DNA of 42,875 bases, from NCBI GenBank assembly GCA_024278275.1, contig JAJRTN010000132.1, positions 1 to 42,875 of the forward strand, written 5' to 3'. Of this stretch, positions 24,608-33,681 are shown piece by piece (positions within the stretch are counted from its first letter, which is position 1; every line of letters starts with the position of its first letter). The notes beneath the pieces are model-generated. The model did not search any database and was not told the DNA's origin. It worked only from the letters and a program-made list of their open reading frames with translations. Made by a program: the position numbers and the translations under genes. The stretch comes from Candidatus Hydrogenedentota bacterium. Lineage in GTDB: Bacteria; Hydrogenedentota; Hydrogenedentia; Hydrogenedentales; JAJRTN01.

Positions 24608-26962
24608 TTACATGGCCCGTACCGCTTTCCGGTACGACGAATGGGGATAACGTACATTCAGAACGGCGTTGTCCGGAACGGTCTCGCCCGACCGGAGACG
24701 GCGGAGACGGCGCCCCCCATCGCCGATGGGGACATAGAGCGTGCCCAGTTTCGCCGCGTCTTCCAGCGAAATACCCAAGTCCAACACCTGGCGCAGGAGA
24801 ATCTGCGTTCGGGGGCTGCTTCCCTTGGACCGGTCGCGCTGTTGGGCAAAGAACTTCATCGTGGCCAGTTGTTGGCCCACCGCCCCGTTGATACGATCAT
24901 CCATGCGGTACAGGGTCATTCGGCTGAGGGAAAGGTCCTGCGAAAAAGCGCGGGCACTGGCGCCAAAAGCTATCACGATCAAGAACAGCAGGGACGCCAG
25001 CACGGCCAACCGCATCCTGGCGCCGCCGGCGGAGGCTCTCCGCTCATCCCCGTCCGAAGTGGCATGCCCCACGAAGAGCCCCCCCATGAGGTAGGCGAAA
25101 AGACACAGGCCGGGGTGGGAAAAGCTGATGTCGATGCCCGCGTGCAGGAAAAAGGCCAACAGGCTGGCAAAGAGCCCCGCCAGGGTCAGCCGAAGCGCGC
25201 GGTCCCCCTCCCTCAAGATGCATCGCGCACCCCAGAGAAAAAGGGCGATCCAAAAGGCGTAGAACAACAGCCCCCCCGGAAACCCCGTCTCAGTAAAGAC
25301 CTGGAGTGACGTGTGAGCCTCTCGCACCGGTGGATCGCCGGGGTTTTGGTACACCGGATAGGCCGTGCCAAAGCAACCCAGCCCAATCCCGGTCAGCGGA
25401 TGATCCAGAAACATGCGCAGGCCCACCCGCCAGTAGGCAAAGCGTAAGAACAACGTGTGAGGATTTAAGAGGTCTCGACCCGAGACATTTTCCCCCGCTT
25501 CCACCAGGGCGGCGGAATTATCCTTTACCCCGGCACTGTCCGCGACGGCGGGCAGCCCGGAAAAAGAGAGGCTCAACAGGCCTGCCCCGGCAACCAGGGC
25601 TATCAGCACGGCGGCGGTCGCCACGGCGCGGGTGGGCACGCGGCCCCGGTAGAGCAACCACGAGATACCCATCGCGACAAGCAGGGCGAGCATGGCGCCT
25701 CGGGAGTAGGTGAGGAGCAGTGCGAAAATGGCGAGTACCGCCGTGGCGGGTAAGCCATAGGCCCGAACCATGGCGCCGGTATAGGCTGCGCCGTAGCGGG
25801 CGAGAAAGTAGGCCAGCCAGAGCGCCACCACCAGCCCCAAACCAGCGGACAGGATCGAAGAAAGCGCCCCCGTGGCATACCAGGCGGGGGTGCCCATGGA
25901 CTCATGGTAGCGCAGGGGAAACTGGATAAGCCAGGAGGCCATGCCCCCCACGACGGCCCACAGGGCGAAGAAAAGGCCCACCGCCCCATAAATGCGGTTT
26001 TGCCCGGCCTTTGCCGGAGTCGTCGTTGCCCGTGCCTCGCGGAATGCCCGCCATCCCGGAATCATGGCCGCGAGGGTGCAGGGGATTCCCAGCACAAGAA
26101 ATGCCGCCAGCGCGTTGGGAAAAAGCATGGAGCCAAAGGCACGGTTCTTGTTCAACCGGTCGGCAATTTCCGGCGTCAATTGGTCAGTACCGAAGAACTC
26201 CCGCAACACGGCGGGATTGCGGGCAATGGATCGCAGAACGGGAAGCAGGTAGTAGTAAGTTACGATACTGTAGAGCGCCTGTATGGCGAGGGCCGCTACG
26301 AAAACACTGAACAGCACGCGCCGGGATACGGTGTCGCGCAGACTGTTCACCACGATGAGAAAAACCAGGAGATGACTGAACCAAACCAGCAGCGCCTTAA
26401 AGCTCGCCCCGAACTGGATGGAGGTGAAGGTCGTAAACAGACAAACGGCAAGAAAAGCGGTGAACAGTCCCGACAATCCCACGGCGCGAAGAGGCTCGCC
26501 GCGAACAATCATTCTCACGCAGCAGAGGGTGGCCAGCAGCAGGATAAGCCACACGAAAAAAATGTTCTCCGTGGGAAACGTGACGGCATCCACCCAAGGC
26601 CGAAACAGCACGACGGCCGCCAGCCCCAGGGCGGGATGGAGCAGTGACGCGGTAATTCCCGCCGCAAGACACCAGCCGATAACGGCCATGTCCCAGCTTG
26701 AGGCATCGAAGGGCAAGCGCATGGGATCGGGCATGCCCGCGAAATAGCCGACCAGGCGTTTCAGCCACAAAAGGGCGTTCGCGTCCGCAGCACGAAGCAA
26801 AACCACGCCCAGCACAAACAACACAAGGGCCGCCACCGCCAGGCGACGTGGCGAAGGGAAATCCTCCGGCCAACCATCCGCGCCCTTCACCGTGTCCACC
26901 GTGCCCGTGGTTTCCCTCAACCCTTGCGCGGATGCACGCTTCCTTTTTGCTGATTTGGCCAT
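24608..26962 (-). CDS. O-antigen ligase/polymerase-like membrane protein, ends at in-frame TAA
   Basis: 784 residues with a dozen or more hydrophobic segments. After a short basic N terminus come many membrane helices, a TYSRGAMLALLVAMG segment and a large extracytoplasmic loop with HPLTGIGLGCFGTAYPVYQNPG and REAHTSLQVFTETGFPGGLLFY. These are the Wzy_C/WaaL hallmarks of enzymes that ligate or polymerise lipid-linked glycans. A soluble region (about 690-784) follows and breaks off at a TAA at 24608-24610, beyond which the frame continues into TPR-like helices. The intact protein would have about 940 residues. It may join surface glycans built by the GT4/MptE-like enzyme, though the loci are far apart. 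Confidence 0.83.
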   Translation of the reverse strand: MAKSAKRKRASAQGLRETTGTVDTVKGADGWPEDFPSPRRLAVAALVLFVLGVVLLRAADANALLWLKRLVGYFAGMPDPMRLPFDASSWDMAVIGWCLAAGITASLLHPALGLAAVVLFRPWVDAVTFPTENIFFVWLILLLATLCCVRMIVRGEPLRAVGLSGLFTAFLAVCLFTTFTSIQFGASFKALLVWFSHLLVFLIVVNSLRDTVSRRVLFSVFVAALAIQALYSIVTYYYLLPVLRSIARNPAVLREFFGTDQLTPEIADRLNKNRAFGSMLFPNALAAFLVLGIPCTLAAMIPGWRAFREARATTTPAKAGQNRIYGAVGLFFALWAVVGGMASWLIQFPLRYHESMGTPAWYATGALSSILSAGLGLVVALWLAYFLARYGAAYTGAMVRAYGLPATAVLAIFALLLTYSRGAMLALLVAMGISWLLYRGRVPTRAVATAAVLIALVAGAGLLSLSFSGLPAVADSAGVKDNSAALVEAGENVSGRDLLNPHTLFLRFAYWRVGLRMFLDHPLTGIGLGCFGTAYPVYQNPGDPPVREAHTSLQVFTETGFPGGLLFYAFWIALFLWGARCILREGDRALRLTLAGLFASLLAFFLHAGIDISFSHPGLCLFAYLMGGLFVGHATSDGDERRASAGGARMRLAVLASLLFLIVIAFGASARAFSQDLSLSRMTLYRMDDRINGAVGQQLATMKFFAQQRDRSKGSSPRTQILLRQVLDLGISLEDAAKLGTLYVPIGDGGRRLRRLRSGETVPDNAVLNVRYPHSSYRKAVRAM

Positions 26963-27078
26963 GGCAACGCCATCTCCCCTTCTTTTCGCTATCTCAGGTT
27001 GTGCTTCGCGCTAACATCGAGGTTTGGGTCAAGCATGAATTCACTTTCGCGGCCCCGTGGTCACGTCATATTCTTCTC

Positions 27079-28443
27079 TCACCCATTCCGGTCGATCTCG
27101 TGCTTTTTCAGGCGGTATTGGAGGGTTTTGTAGGTAAGGCCGAGAAGTTCGGCGGCTTCCTTGATTCTCCCGCCGCTGCGGTCGAGGGCCTGGCGGATGA
27201 GTTCCTGCTCCAGATCTTCCAGGACGAGACCGCCGGCGGGCAGGGCGATGCCGCCGGGGTCGGGCTGGGGGCTGCGAAGCTTGGCGGGTAGATCCTCCAT
27301 GCGCACTTCACCACCGTCGCTAAGGATGAAAATCTGTTCCAGGGTGTGCTCCAGTTCACGCACGTTTCCCGGCCAGCGGTAACGGCGGAAGGCGTCGATA
27401 ATATCGGGGCCCACGGTGGGCGGCACGATGCCGAGCTTCTTACCAAGTTTATCGCGAAAGTGGCTGACGAGAAGGGGCAGATCTTCCATGCGGTCGCGAA
27501 GGGGGGGCAGTTCGATGGAGAGCACTTCGAGGCGGAAGTAAAGATCTTCGCGGAAAGCACCCTCCTCGACACGCTTCTTGAGGTCGCGGTTGGTGGCGAC
27601 AATGACGCGCACGTCCACCTTTTGCGGTTTGTTCGAGCCGACGCGCTCAACAACACCGTCTTGCAGGACACGAAGCAACTTGGCCTGGCTTCCGAGGTGC
27701 ATGTCGCCGATTTCGTCGAGGAAGACGGTGCCCCCGTCGGCGGCTTCAAACTTACCCGCACGGGTGGTGTCGGCGCCGGTAAAGGCGCCTTTTTCATGGC
27801 CGAAGAGTTCGCTCTCCACCAGGTTGTCGGGGATGGCCGCGCAGTTGACGACGAGAAAAGGTTTCTTCTTACGCGGTCCGGCGAAATGTAGGTGACGCGC
27901 GATGAGTTCCTTGCCCGTGCCCGATTCGCCAAGAATGAGTACGGTGCTGTTGACCTGCGCAGCCCGGCTGGTCCGGGTAAACACCTCGCGCATGACGGGG
28001 CTTTCCCCCACCATGTTGCCCAGGGCCGTGGCGTGCGACACCAGTTCACGCAACTGGCGGTTCTCGCGGCGCAGGGTTCCCTTTTCCAGGGCGCGCTGGA
28101 TAACCAGCAGCAGTTCGTCCTTGTCGAAGGGCTTTTCCAGGTAGTCCGTGGCGCCCTCGCGGATGGCGGTCACGGCGGTCTTGATGGTGGCGTGGGCGGT
28201 CATGACCACCACGTCCAAATCGGGCCGCAGGCTCTTGGCGCGGCGCAACAATTCCAGGCCGTCCATGCCCGGCATCTTCATATCGGTGAGGAGTAGATCG
28301 AAGGCCGTTCGGCGCAGACTTTCCAGGGCCTCTTCCCCCCCGGCGGCCCGCGCCACCGTGTAGTTGTATTGCTCGAGAATATCGCCGATGATCTCGCGCT
28401 GTACCGTGTCGTCTTCCGCTATGAGAATATGCTTGCTCATCAT
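27079..28443 (-). CDS. NtrC-family sigma-54-dependent response regulator
   Basis: 454 residues in three domains. Receiver (5-120): D11/D12, phospho-acceptor D54 (LLTDMKMPGMDG), T82 and K104. AAA+ sigma-54 activator domain (about 143-370): Walker A GESGTGKE (172-179), the GAFTGA loop (219-224) that contacts sigma-54, Walker B TVFLDE (239-244), and RFRLE/RWPGNVREL features. Fis-type helix-turn-helix (about 410-452). Phosphorylation by the kinase encoded just upstream should trigger ATP-driven opening of sigma-54 promoters. Its ATG overlaps the kinase stop as ATGATGA, so the two are coupled. The target genes are not identifiable here. Confidence 0.93.
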   Translation of the reverse strand: MMSKHILIAEDDTVQREIIGDILEQYNYTVARAAGGEEALESLRRTAFDLLLTDMKMPGMDGLELLRRAKSLRPDLDVVVMTAHATIKTAVTAIREGATDYLEKPFDKDELLLVIQRALEKGTLRRENRQLRELVSHATALGNMVGESPVMREVFTRTSRAAQVNSTVLILGESGTGKELIARHLHFAGPRKKKPFLVVNCAAIPDNLVESELFGHEKGAFTGADTTRAGKFEAADGGTVFLDEIGDMHLGSQAKLLRVLQDGVVERVGSNKPQKVDVRVIVATNRDLKKRVEEGAFREDLYFRLEVLSIELPPLRDRMEDLPLLVSHFRDKLGKKLGIVPPTVGPDIIDAFRRYRWPGNVRELEHTLEQIFILSDGGEVRMEDLPAKLRSPQPDPGGIALPAGGLVLEDLEQELIRQALDRSGGRIKEAAELLGLTYKTLQYRLKKHEIDRNG

Positions 28444-29828
28444 GCCTTCGCGGCGTCGAGGGGCAGGGATATCACGACTTGACAGCCGCTCCCCTCAGTG
28501 CTTGTCATTTCGATGGTGCCACCGTGTTCTTCGATAATCCCCCGTGTGATAGAGAGACCCAACCCGGTGCCCCCCGGTTTCGTCGTGTAGTAGGGATCAA
28601 AGACCCGCTCCACGATTTCGCGGGGCAGCCCGGGGCCGTCGTCGCGTATTTCGACCTCGCAGGCCGACGCCGTCACGCGGGAGAAAATCCGCACACGGCC
28701 GCCCGGTGGCGTTGCTTCAAGCGCGTTCAACAGGACGTTCAGGATAGCGCGGGTCCAGTGCTTGGCGTCCAGCAGAAGCACGGCATCGCCCGCACGCAAA
28801 TCACTGACCAACCGCACCCCCCGTTCCTCGGCGTCTTTCTGAAAAAGGCGCACGCATTCTTCCAGGAGCGCGTCCATCCGGTTCGGCTCGGGCGAAAGAT
28901 CGGTTTCCTTCGCCAGGGATAGAAAGTTGGAGACAATCTCCTCCAGGCGATCCACTTCGCGCCGGATGGTGCTCACCTGCTTCGCCTCGGGCCGGTCGCC
29001 CAGGCTGTCCACGGCGTGGCTCGACAACAGCTTGATGGCGTTGAGGGGATTGCGCACGTCGTGGGCTACGCCGGCCGCGAGGTTGCCCAGGGCCGAGACC
29101 CGCTGTGCCTGGCGGAGCTTGGCGGCCATGGTCTCCTTTTCTTGCAGGGAACGAACCATTTCGTTGAAGGTAACTTCAAGCGCGCGCACCTCGCCCGAAG
29201 CCCCCCGCGTGGACACCGGTTGAAGATTACCGCGGCTGATGGCCGCGCAGGTCTCCGACAACTGCACAAGGGGCCTCATGGCCCGATGGATGAAGAAAAC
29301 CATGAGCCCCAGGGTCAACAGAAAGACGACGGACAACAACACAAGGTAGCGGTTGCGGAAGGCCCGCAGGATCTCCGTCTGAGCGGCGGTGGTGGAACTG
29401 AGCACCACGACGAGCTGCTGTGTCGCGGACGCTACGGGAAGTTGGTCCCGCCGCGTCAGGGTGCCGTCAGGGCTGAGGTCGATACTATAGGTTTTCGCCT
29501 TGAGTTTTCCCACGTTGGGCGTAAGATTAATATCAATATCGGTTTGAATCTCCTCCGCCACGACCGCGCGCAACCGGTCGATGTCCATGTCGGGGTTGGC
29601 TTCAAGCTCGTCCTGCACGAGGGCCACCACATCCTCTCCCAGTGCGCGAATTTCTTCGGCACCGCTGGTGAAGAAGTGATGGGCCATGGCCGCCGCCACA
29701 CCCAGGAGGCAACACAACAGCACCACGCACAGCACAATCACGCGGACATAGAGGGATTCGCGCCAACGAACAGGCCGCGGCAGAACCGCAAAAATGGAGG
29801 AATGGGGGGAATCGTCGGACACGGGCAT
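28440..29828 (-). CDS. Membrane sensor histidine kinase, NtrB-like partner
   Basis: 462 residues from the ATG at 29828, which forms TAATG with the preceding glycosylase stop and has GGAG 5 bases upstream. TM1 (about 27-48) and TM2 (about 160-180) enclose a periplasmic sensor region of about 110 residues with no known fold. HAMP (181-233) leads to the HisKA domain with H256 (GVAHDVRNPLNAI), then an HATPase with N box NVLLNALEA, G1 DDGPGLP and G2 GGTGLGLS. It should phosphorylate the NtrC-type regulator encoded next. The stimulus is unknown. Confidence 0.92.
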   Translation of the reverse strand: MPVSDDSPHSSIFAVLPRPVRWRESLYVRVIVLCVVLLCCLLGVAAAMAHHFFTSGAEEIRALGEDVVALVQDELEANPDMDIDRLRAVVAEEIQTDIDINLTPNVGKLKAKTYSIDLSPDGTLTRRDQLPVASATQQLVVVLSSTTAAQTEILRAFRNRYLVLLSVVFLLTLGLMVFFIHRAMRPLVQLSETCAAISRGNLQPVSTRGASGEVRALEVTFNEMVRSLQEKETMAAKLRQAQRVSALGNLAAGVAHDVRNPLNAIKLLSSHAVDSLGDRPEAKQVSTIRREVDRLEEIVSNFLSLAKETDLSPEPNRMDALLEECVRLFQKDAEERGVRLVSDLRAGDAVLLLDAKHWTRAILNVLLNALEATPPGGRVRIFSRVTASACEVEIRDDGPGLPREIVERVFDPYYTTKPGGTGLGLSITRGIIEEHGGTIEMTSTEGSGCQVVISLPLDAAKA

Positions 29829-30589
29829 TATATCTCCGGGACCACTTCCCCGTTGAGAACCTTCATAATCGCCTTCACATCTTCCCAGGTTTTGCGTTTT
29901 TCCGACGGCTGCCGCAGCAAGTACGCCGGGTGATAGGTGACACGGAAAGGAATGTCGTGGTAGTTGTGCCACCGGCCTCGCAACCGGCCCGTCGATTCCC
30001 CGGTGCGGAGCAGGGTCTGCGCGGCATGCCGTCCCAGGGCGCAGATGACCTTGGGGTGCATCAGATCAAGCTGTCGCAGCAGGAAGGGTTCGCAGCAGTG
30101 TACTTCCTCCGGGTTCGGATCGCGATTGAGCGGCGGACGGCACTTGAGCACATTGCAGATGTACACGTCTTCCCGCCGCATACCCATCCCCTTCACGATA
30201 ATGTCGGTCAGGAGCTGCCCCGCCCGTCCCACAAAAGGAACGCCCTGCCGGTCCTCATCCTCTCCCGGTGCCTCGCCCACGAAAACCAGGTCGGCACTGG
30301 GGCTGCCCACGCCAAAAACCGTCCGGTTACGGGTCGCCGCGAGACCGCACCTGGTGCAGGCGCACACCAGTGATTCAAGCGCCTCCAGGGAGGGGGCACT
30401 GTCCGGCGAGGAAATCGGGGGCGTCCCGGTTTCCATCTTCGTCGGCGTTTGGGAACGGGGGCCATCCAGTGCGGAAAGGGCTTCCGCCACCTCGGGGGAA
30501 AGTGTAAGCGAACGTCTCGCGCCGCCCGCCCGCTCCACCAGGGAACGGGTTTCGGCAAGGATCGTTTTCAGCGGCTCTTGGATTGCCAT
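29828..30589 (-). CDS. Family 4 uracil-DNA glycosylase (iron-sulfur)
   Basis: About 253 residues. A low-complexity N-terminal extension (1-70) precedes the core. [4Fe-4S] ligands are C78/C81 (CTRC), C150 (NVLKCRPP) and C166, with the 16-residue spacing of Thermus family 4 enzymes. The uracil pocket motif is GEAPGEDED (105-113) and the second motif HPAYLL (220-225). It excises uracil from DNA after cytosine deamination. The start at 30589 is favoured by GGAG 9 bases upstream; the ATG at 30613 is also possible. It is the first gene of a tightly coupled run with the kinase and response regulator, an unusual setting for a repair enzyme. Confidence 0.9.
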   Translation of the reverse strand: MAIQEPLKTILAETRSLVERAGGARRSLTLSPEVAEALSALDGPRSQTPTKMETGTPPISSPDSAPSLEALESLVCACTRCGLAATRNRTVFGVGSPSADLVFVGEAPGEDEDRQGVPFVGRAGQLLTDIIVKGMGMRREDVYICNVLKCRPPLNRDPNPEEVHCCEPFLLRQLDLMHPKVICALGRHAAQTLLRTGESTGRLRGRWHNYHDIPFRVTYHPAYLLRQPSEKRKTWEDVKAIMKVLNGEVVPEI

Positions 30590-30640
30590 GGATTCGGACT
30601 CCAATACGGGCAAGAACGGGCATTGTCACCACGAGTCGCC

Positions 30641-30649
30641 ATAATAGCA
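30641..30649 (-). promoter_or_regulatory. Extended -10 element before the glycosylase gene
   Basis: Minus strand TGCTATTAT: -10 TATTAT (30641-30646) with an extended TG. No strong -35. A start near 30634 gives a leader of about 45 bases to the preferred ATG. Confidence 0.35.
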
Positions 30650-30706
30650 CCTTTGGCAAAGGGCATGCTTTCAGCGGGGCGGCCCCGTTGGCGCAAGGCA
30701 CCCCCT

Positions 30707-30736
30707 GGCCGGGTCGATCAAGAACTCGACCCGGCC
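30707..30736 (-). terminator. GC-rich hairpin after the cytochrome gene
   Basis: GGCCGGGTCGA (30707-30717), an 8-base loop, then TCGACCCGGCC (30726-30736): a perfect 11-base stem located 54 bases past the cytochrome stop. There is no T-tract on the minus strand, so it may be an RNA-stabilising or Rho-assisted end rather than a classic intrinsic terminator. Confidence 0.4.
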
Positions 30737-30789
30737 ATGCCTTTTGCCTCAAGACGGCTTGCAGGACCCTCCGTCCCTGTCCGGCCCGC

Positions 30790-32229
30790 CTACTCAATCC
30801 CCAAATCCGCCAACACGGCGGGATCCTCCTCCTCCCAGGCAAGCATGGCATGGCAAAGGTCGCAATCCTGGCGGATAACTTCGCCGGACTTCGTGGCGTG
30901 GCCATCGTCATGGCAACGGAAGCACCCGTCAAAGACCTCGTGTCCCAGGTTATTGATGTAAGAGCCCCAGGTGAGCTTCATGTCCGGGAATACGTTGCGC
31001 CGGTAGATTGCCTCAAGCGTGGCGATGGCCTGATCGACGTCCTTTGCCCGTTTTTCGAGGATCTCGGGGAAGTCTTCCTTGAAATGGGCGCGGATAATCT
31101 CGGCAATCATCCCGATGTCGCCATCCTCGGCGCCGGCCCGTTCGAGTGCTTCCCGCCCGGCCATCTTGATGCCCGGCAGCGACGGGTCGATGAGTCCCTG
31201 GTCCATGCGCTTGTCAATGGCCGGGCCGGGCATCTCGTAGATGTGGGTGGGGCGATTATGGCAATCGATACAATCCATCTGCCGAAGTTCGGCGTTCGCG
31301 ATTTCATCCTCCGTCAATTCACTGTCTTGGGACACAAAGGACAATACCCTGCCATCTGCTTCCGTAACCCGGACGTAAGGGATGACTTGGCGGTCCTCGT
31401 CGGTCGCCAGGTACTCGGTCTTCCTGCCCGGGGCGATATGCCAGCTATGGATGCCCTTGCCTTCGCCGTGGCCGCCGCCAATGTGCATGAGCAAGAGGTT
31501 GAAAACCTTCGTGTTCTCGTCGTCCTCCATGTACTTGGGGATGACACGCAAACGGTCCCCCGTGAACTTGTCGGGCTGGTGACACTGTTCGCAGGTATCG
31601 GTTGAAGGCCGCAGATTCTTTACGGGTGTGTCGATGGGCCGTGCATAGGTATCAAAGAGTACCGCGAAAACCTGTCGCACGCCGGAAAGCTTGGACTTCA
31701 CGAACCAGGAAGCGCCGGGCCCTATGTGACATTTCACGCACGCGACACGGGAATGGGGAGAATCACTGTAGGCGGCAAACTCGGGTTCCATGACCTCATG
31801 ACAGACCTGTCCGCAAAAAGGCACCGACTCCGTGTAATGCACGCCTTCGTATGCCACCACGGAGATAATAAGAATGTTCACGAAGGTCAGAACGGCAATG
31901 GCTTCCACCACCGACCGTACATGGCGTTTGTTGAAATCGAGTACCGGGTAGGGCCCCGCCAAACCATCCTTTATCGACAGCCCGCCGTGTGACCGCTGCC
32001 ACAGCACACCCAAAGGAATGATCAACAGGCCCGCGACGAAAACCACCGGGAAGACCAGGAACGTCAGGATACCGAGATAAGCGGACTTGGCAACGCCCAC
32101 CGCGCCCAAAATCAAGAGCAGAACAATGGCGCCGGCGGCGAAAGTAACCAGTGTCGCACCAAAGAGGGTCAGGCTGTTGTAGCCCACCACGATGAAAAAG
32201 CCTGCAAGCCAACGTTTAATTCCGGTCAT
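30790..32229 (-). CDS. NapC/NirT-like multihaem cytochrome c with membrane domain
   Basis: 479 residues from the ATG at 32229; upstream in-frame starts lack clear ribosome sites. Three hydrophobic segments (about 18-45, 50-76, 108-128) precede the haem region. Six c-type haem motifs are visible: CGQVCH (139-144, CX3CH), then CVKCH (164), CEQCH (213), CIDCH (320), CFRCH (436) and CDLCH (456). The stretch EVMEPEFAAYSDSPHSRVACVKCHIGPGASWFVKSKLSGV is the NapC/NirT core, a quinol-oxidising domain; this CX3CH variant recurs in homologues from environmental bacteria. It likely passes electrons from quinol to a periplasmic acceptor, but no reductase partner is adjacent. Confidence 0.87.
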   Translation of the reverse strand: MTGIKRWLAGFFIVVGYNSLTLFGATLVTFAAGAIVLLLILGAVGVAKSAYLGILTFLVFPVVFVAGLLIIPLGVLWQRSHGGLSIKDGLAGPYPVLDFNKRHVRSVVEAIAVLTFVNILIISVVAYEGVHYTESVPFCGQVCHEVMEPEFAAYSDSPHSRVACVKCHIGPGASWFVKSKLSGVRQVFAVLFDTYARPIDTPVKNLRPSTDTCEQCHQPDKFTGDRLRVIPKYMEDDENTKVFNLLLMHIGGGHGEGKGIHSWHIAPGRKTEYLATDEDRQVIPYVRVTEADGRVLSFVSQDSELTEDEIANAELRQMDCIDCHNRPTHIYEMPGPAIDKRMDQGLIDPSLPGIKMAGREALERAGAEDGDIGMIAEIIRAHFKEDFPEILEKRAKDVDQAIATLEAIYRRNVFPDMKLTWGSYINNLGHEVFDGCFRCHDDGHATKSGEVIRQDCDLCHAMLAWEEEDPAVLADLGIE

Positions 32230-32424
32230 GGCGCCTGTCGTATTCCTCATGCGGCACAACAATCCCTTCAGGACATGGCATCACACCCCAAAGGCGGGGA
32301 AACGCCGCCGATGTTTCCCCGGTTCGGGGCCTATCATACTACAAAGTCGGGGGCGTAATCCGGTTTGCGGCCTCGCACATGCCGACCGGCCGTGTTTTGA
32401 GGGGAAAAGAGGAGAAACTTCAGG

Positions 32425-33636
32425 CTAAAAGGACGGCATCTCCGGCTCGAATGCGGGGACAATGGCCAGGCCCTCTATCTCGACGAGCCAGCCCGGACGA
32501 CAGACGGGGGCTACGACGATTACGACCGGTGCGTCGCCGAAACGTTCCCCCAACTCACGCCACAACAGGGCGTGGTCGCCGGGGTCGCGAACGTAAACGA
32601 TGATCGAAGCCATGTCCTCGAGTGTGGCGCCGGCCCGGCCCAGCAGGGCTTCAACGTTGTCCAGGGCGCGGTCGAATTGCCGTAATACATCGCCGGGAAA
32701 AAGGATGTTTCCGCGGGGATCGATGCTTGCCGTGCCCGAAATGAAGACATGTTTGCGGTCCCGATAGGTCACTGCGGTGGCACGCTCGAAGGTCACCCCG
32801 TAGTCCGCGGTGGGACCGAGGTGGTCCGGCGCTTCCAGGTAGTCAATCTGATCCGGCCGCACCCCTGATATGGCATAGGCATCCATGCAGACCTTGGCGG
32901 CCACGTCCGCGGACGCGCCTTCGATCCCCGTGCTGGCAATGAAATGCGTGTCCGCCGACAGTCCCCGTTCCGCGAAAAGCTCCCGCCGGGCAACCACCAT
33001 GCCCTGGTAATTCGCGTCGATGTTCCGCACGAAGAACCAGGTTCGGATCACATTGTCCGCCAGCGTGAGATTCCGCGTTCGCAGGAAGGCTTCATACCTG
33101 GCAAATATACGCCGCGTCTGTTCATGGGAAGTTTCCGAAGCCGCCTCGGTGACGCCCGTCGTCCAATGATGGGAAAGCGTTCCCCGCTTCAGCGTCAGGG
33201 ACGCGCCCTCTTTGCTCTTCTCCAATTCCGACTGGGGGTCACGCACGTGATACGCCCAAAGAGCCACTTTCGCCGGGGGCACCGGGGGCTGGCCAACCCA
33301 CGATACGGCGCAAAGAGCGTCCCTGTCGCGGGGATCCGAAAAAGGCCGGCTCGCGAGGGCGGCCGCCTGGTTCGGCAGGTCCGTGCAGAAAAAGCGCCGA
33401 AGAAGGGCCGTCCCCATATCCAGTCCGAAAGCATCGAGGGCATCCCGGTATGCACGGAACAACCAGCCCAATTGGGTGTCCATGTCCGCATATTCGGTGG
33501 GCCGGGCGGCCAGGTGGTATTCGTCCACGCCATTTGACGCCTGGAAGCGGGCAATTTGGATCGACACGGGAAGGTTCCCGCCATCGAGGCGATGGAACGT
33601 CAATGGCGATATCCTGGAAATAACGGCGGAATCCAT
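32425..33636 (-). CDS. RidA/YjgF-domain protein, chorismatase-like
   Basis: 403 residues, start supported by GAGGAG 8 bases before the ATG. The C-terminal 130 residues have the RidA fold pattern: FISGTASIDPRGNILFPGDV, then ASIIVYVRDPGDH and CRPGWLVEIEGLAIV, with the substrate-binding Arg (about R380). The N-terminal 230 residues resemble the second half of FkbO/Hyg5-type chorismatases, which are degenerate double YjgF folds. RidA proteins hydrolyse reactive imines; chorismatases cleave chorismate. No pathway for either is nearby. It follows the DUF1501 gene by 45 bases, so it is probably in the same transcript, an odd companion for Tat-exported proteins. Confidence 0.72.
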   Translation of the reverse strand: MDSAVISRISPLTFHRLDGGNLPVSIQIARFQASNGVDEYHLAARPTEYADMDTQLGWLFRAYRDALDAFGLDMGTALLRRFFCTDLPNQAAALASRPFSDPRDRDALCAVSWVGQPPVPPAKVALWAYHVRDPQSELEKSKEGASLTLKRGTLSHHWTTGVTEAASETSHEQTRRIFARYEAFLRTRNLTLADNVIRTWFFVRNIDANYQGMVVARRELFAERGLSADTHFIASTGIEGASADVAAKVCMDAYAISGVRPDQIDYLEAPDHLGPTADYGVTFERATAVTYRDRKHVFISGTASIDPRGNILFPGDVLRQFDRALDNVEALLGRAGATLEDMASIIVYVRDPGDHALLWRELGERFGDAPVVIVVAPVCRPGWLVEIEGLAIVPAFEPEMPSF

Positions 33637-33681
33637 TATGATTACTCCTCACGATCACGTTGCTTGTCAACCACCGGCGCG

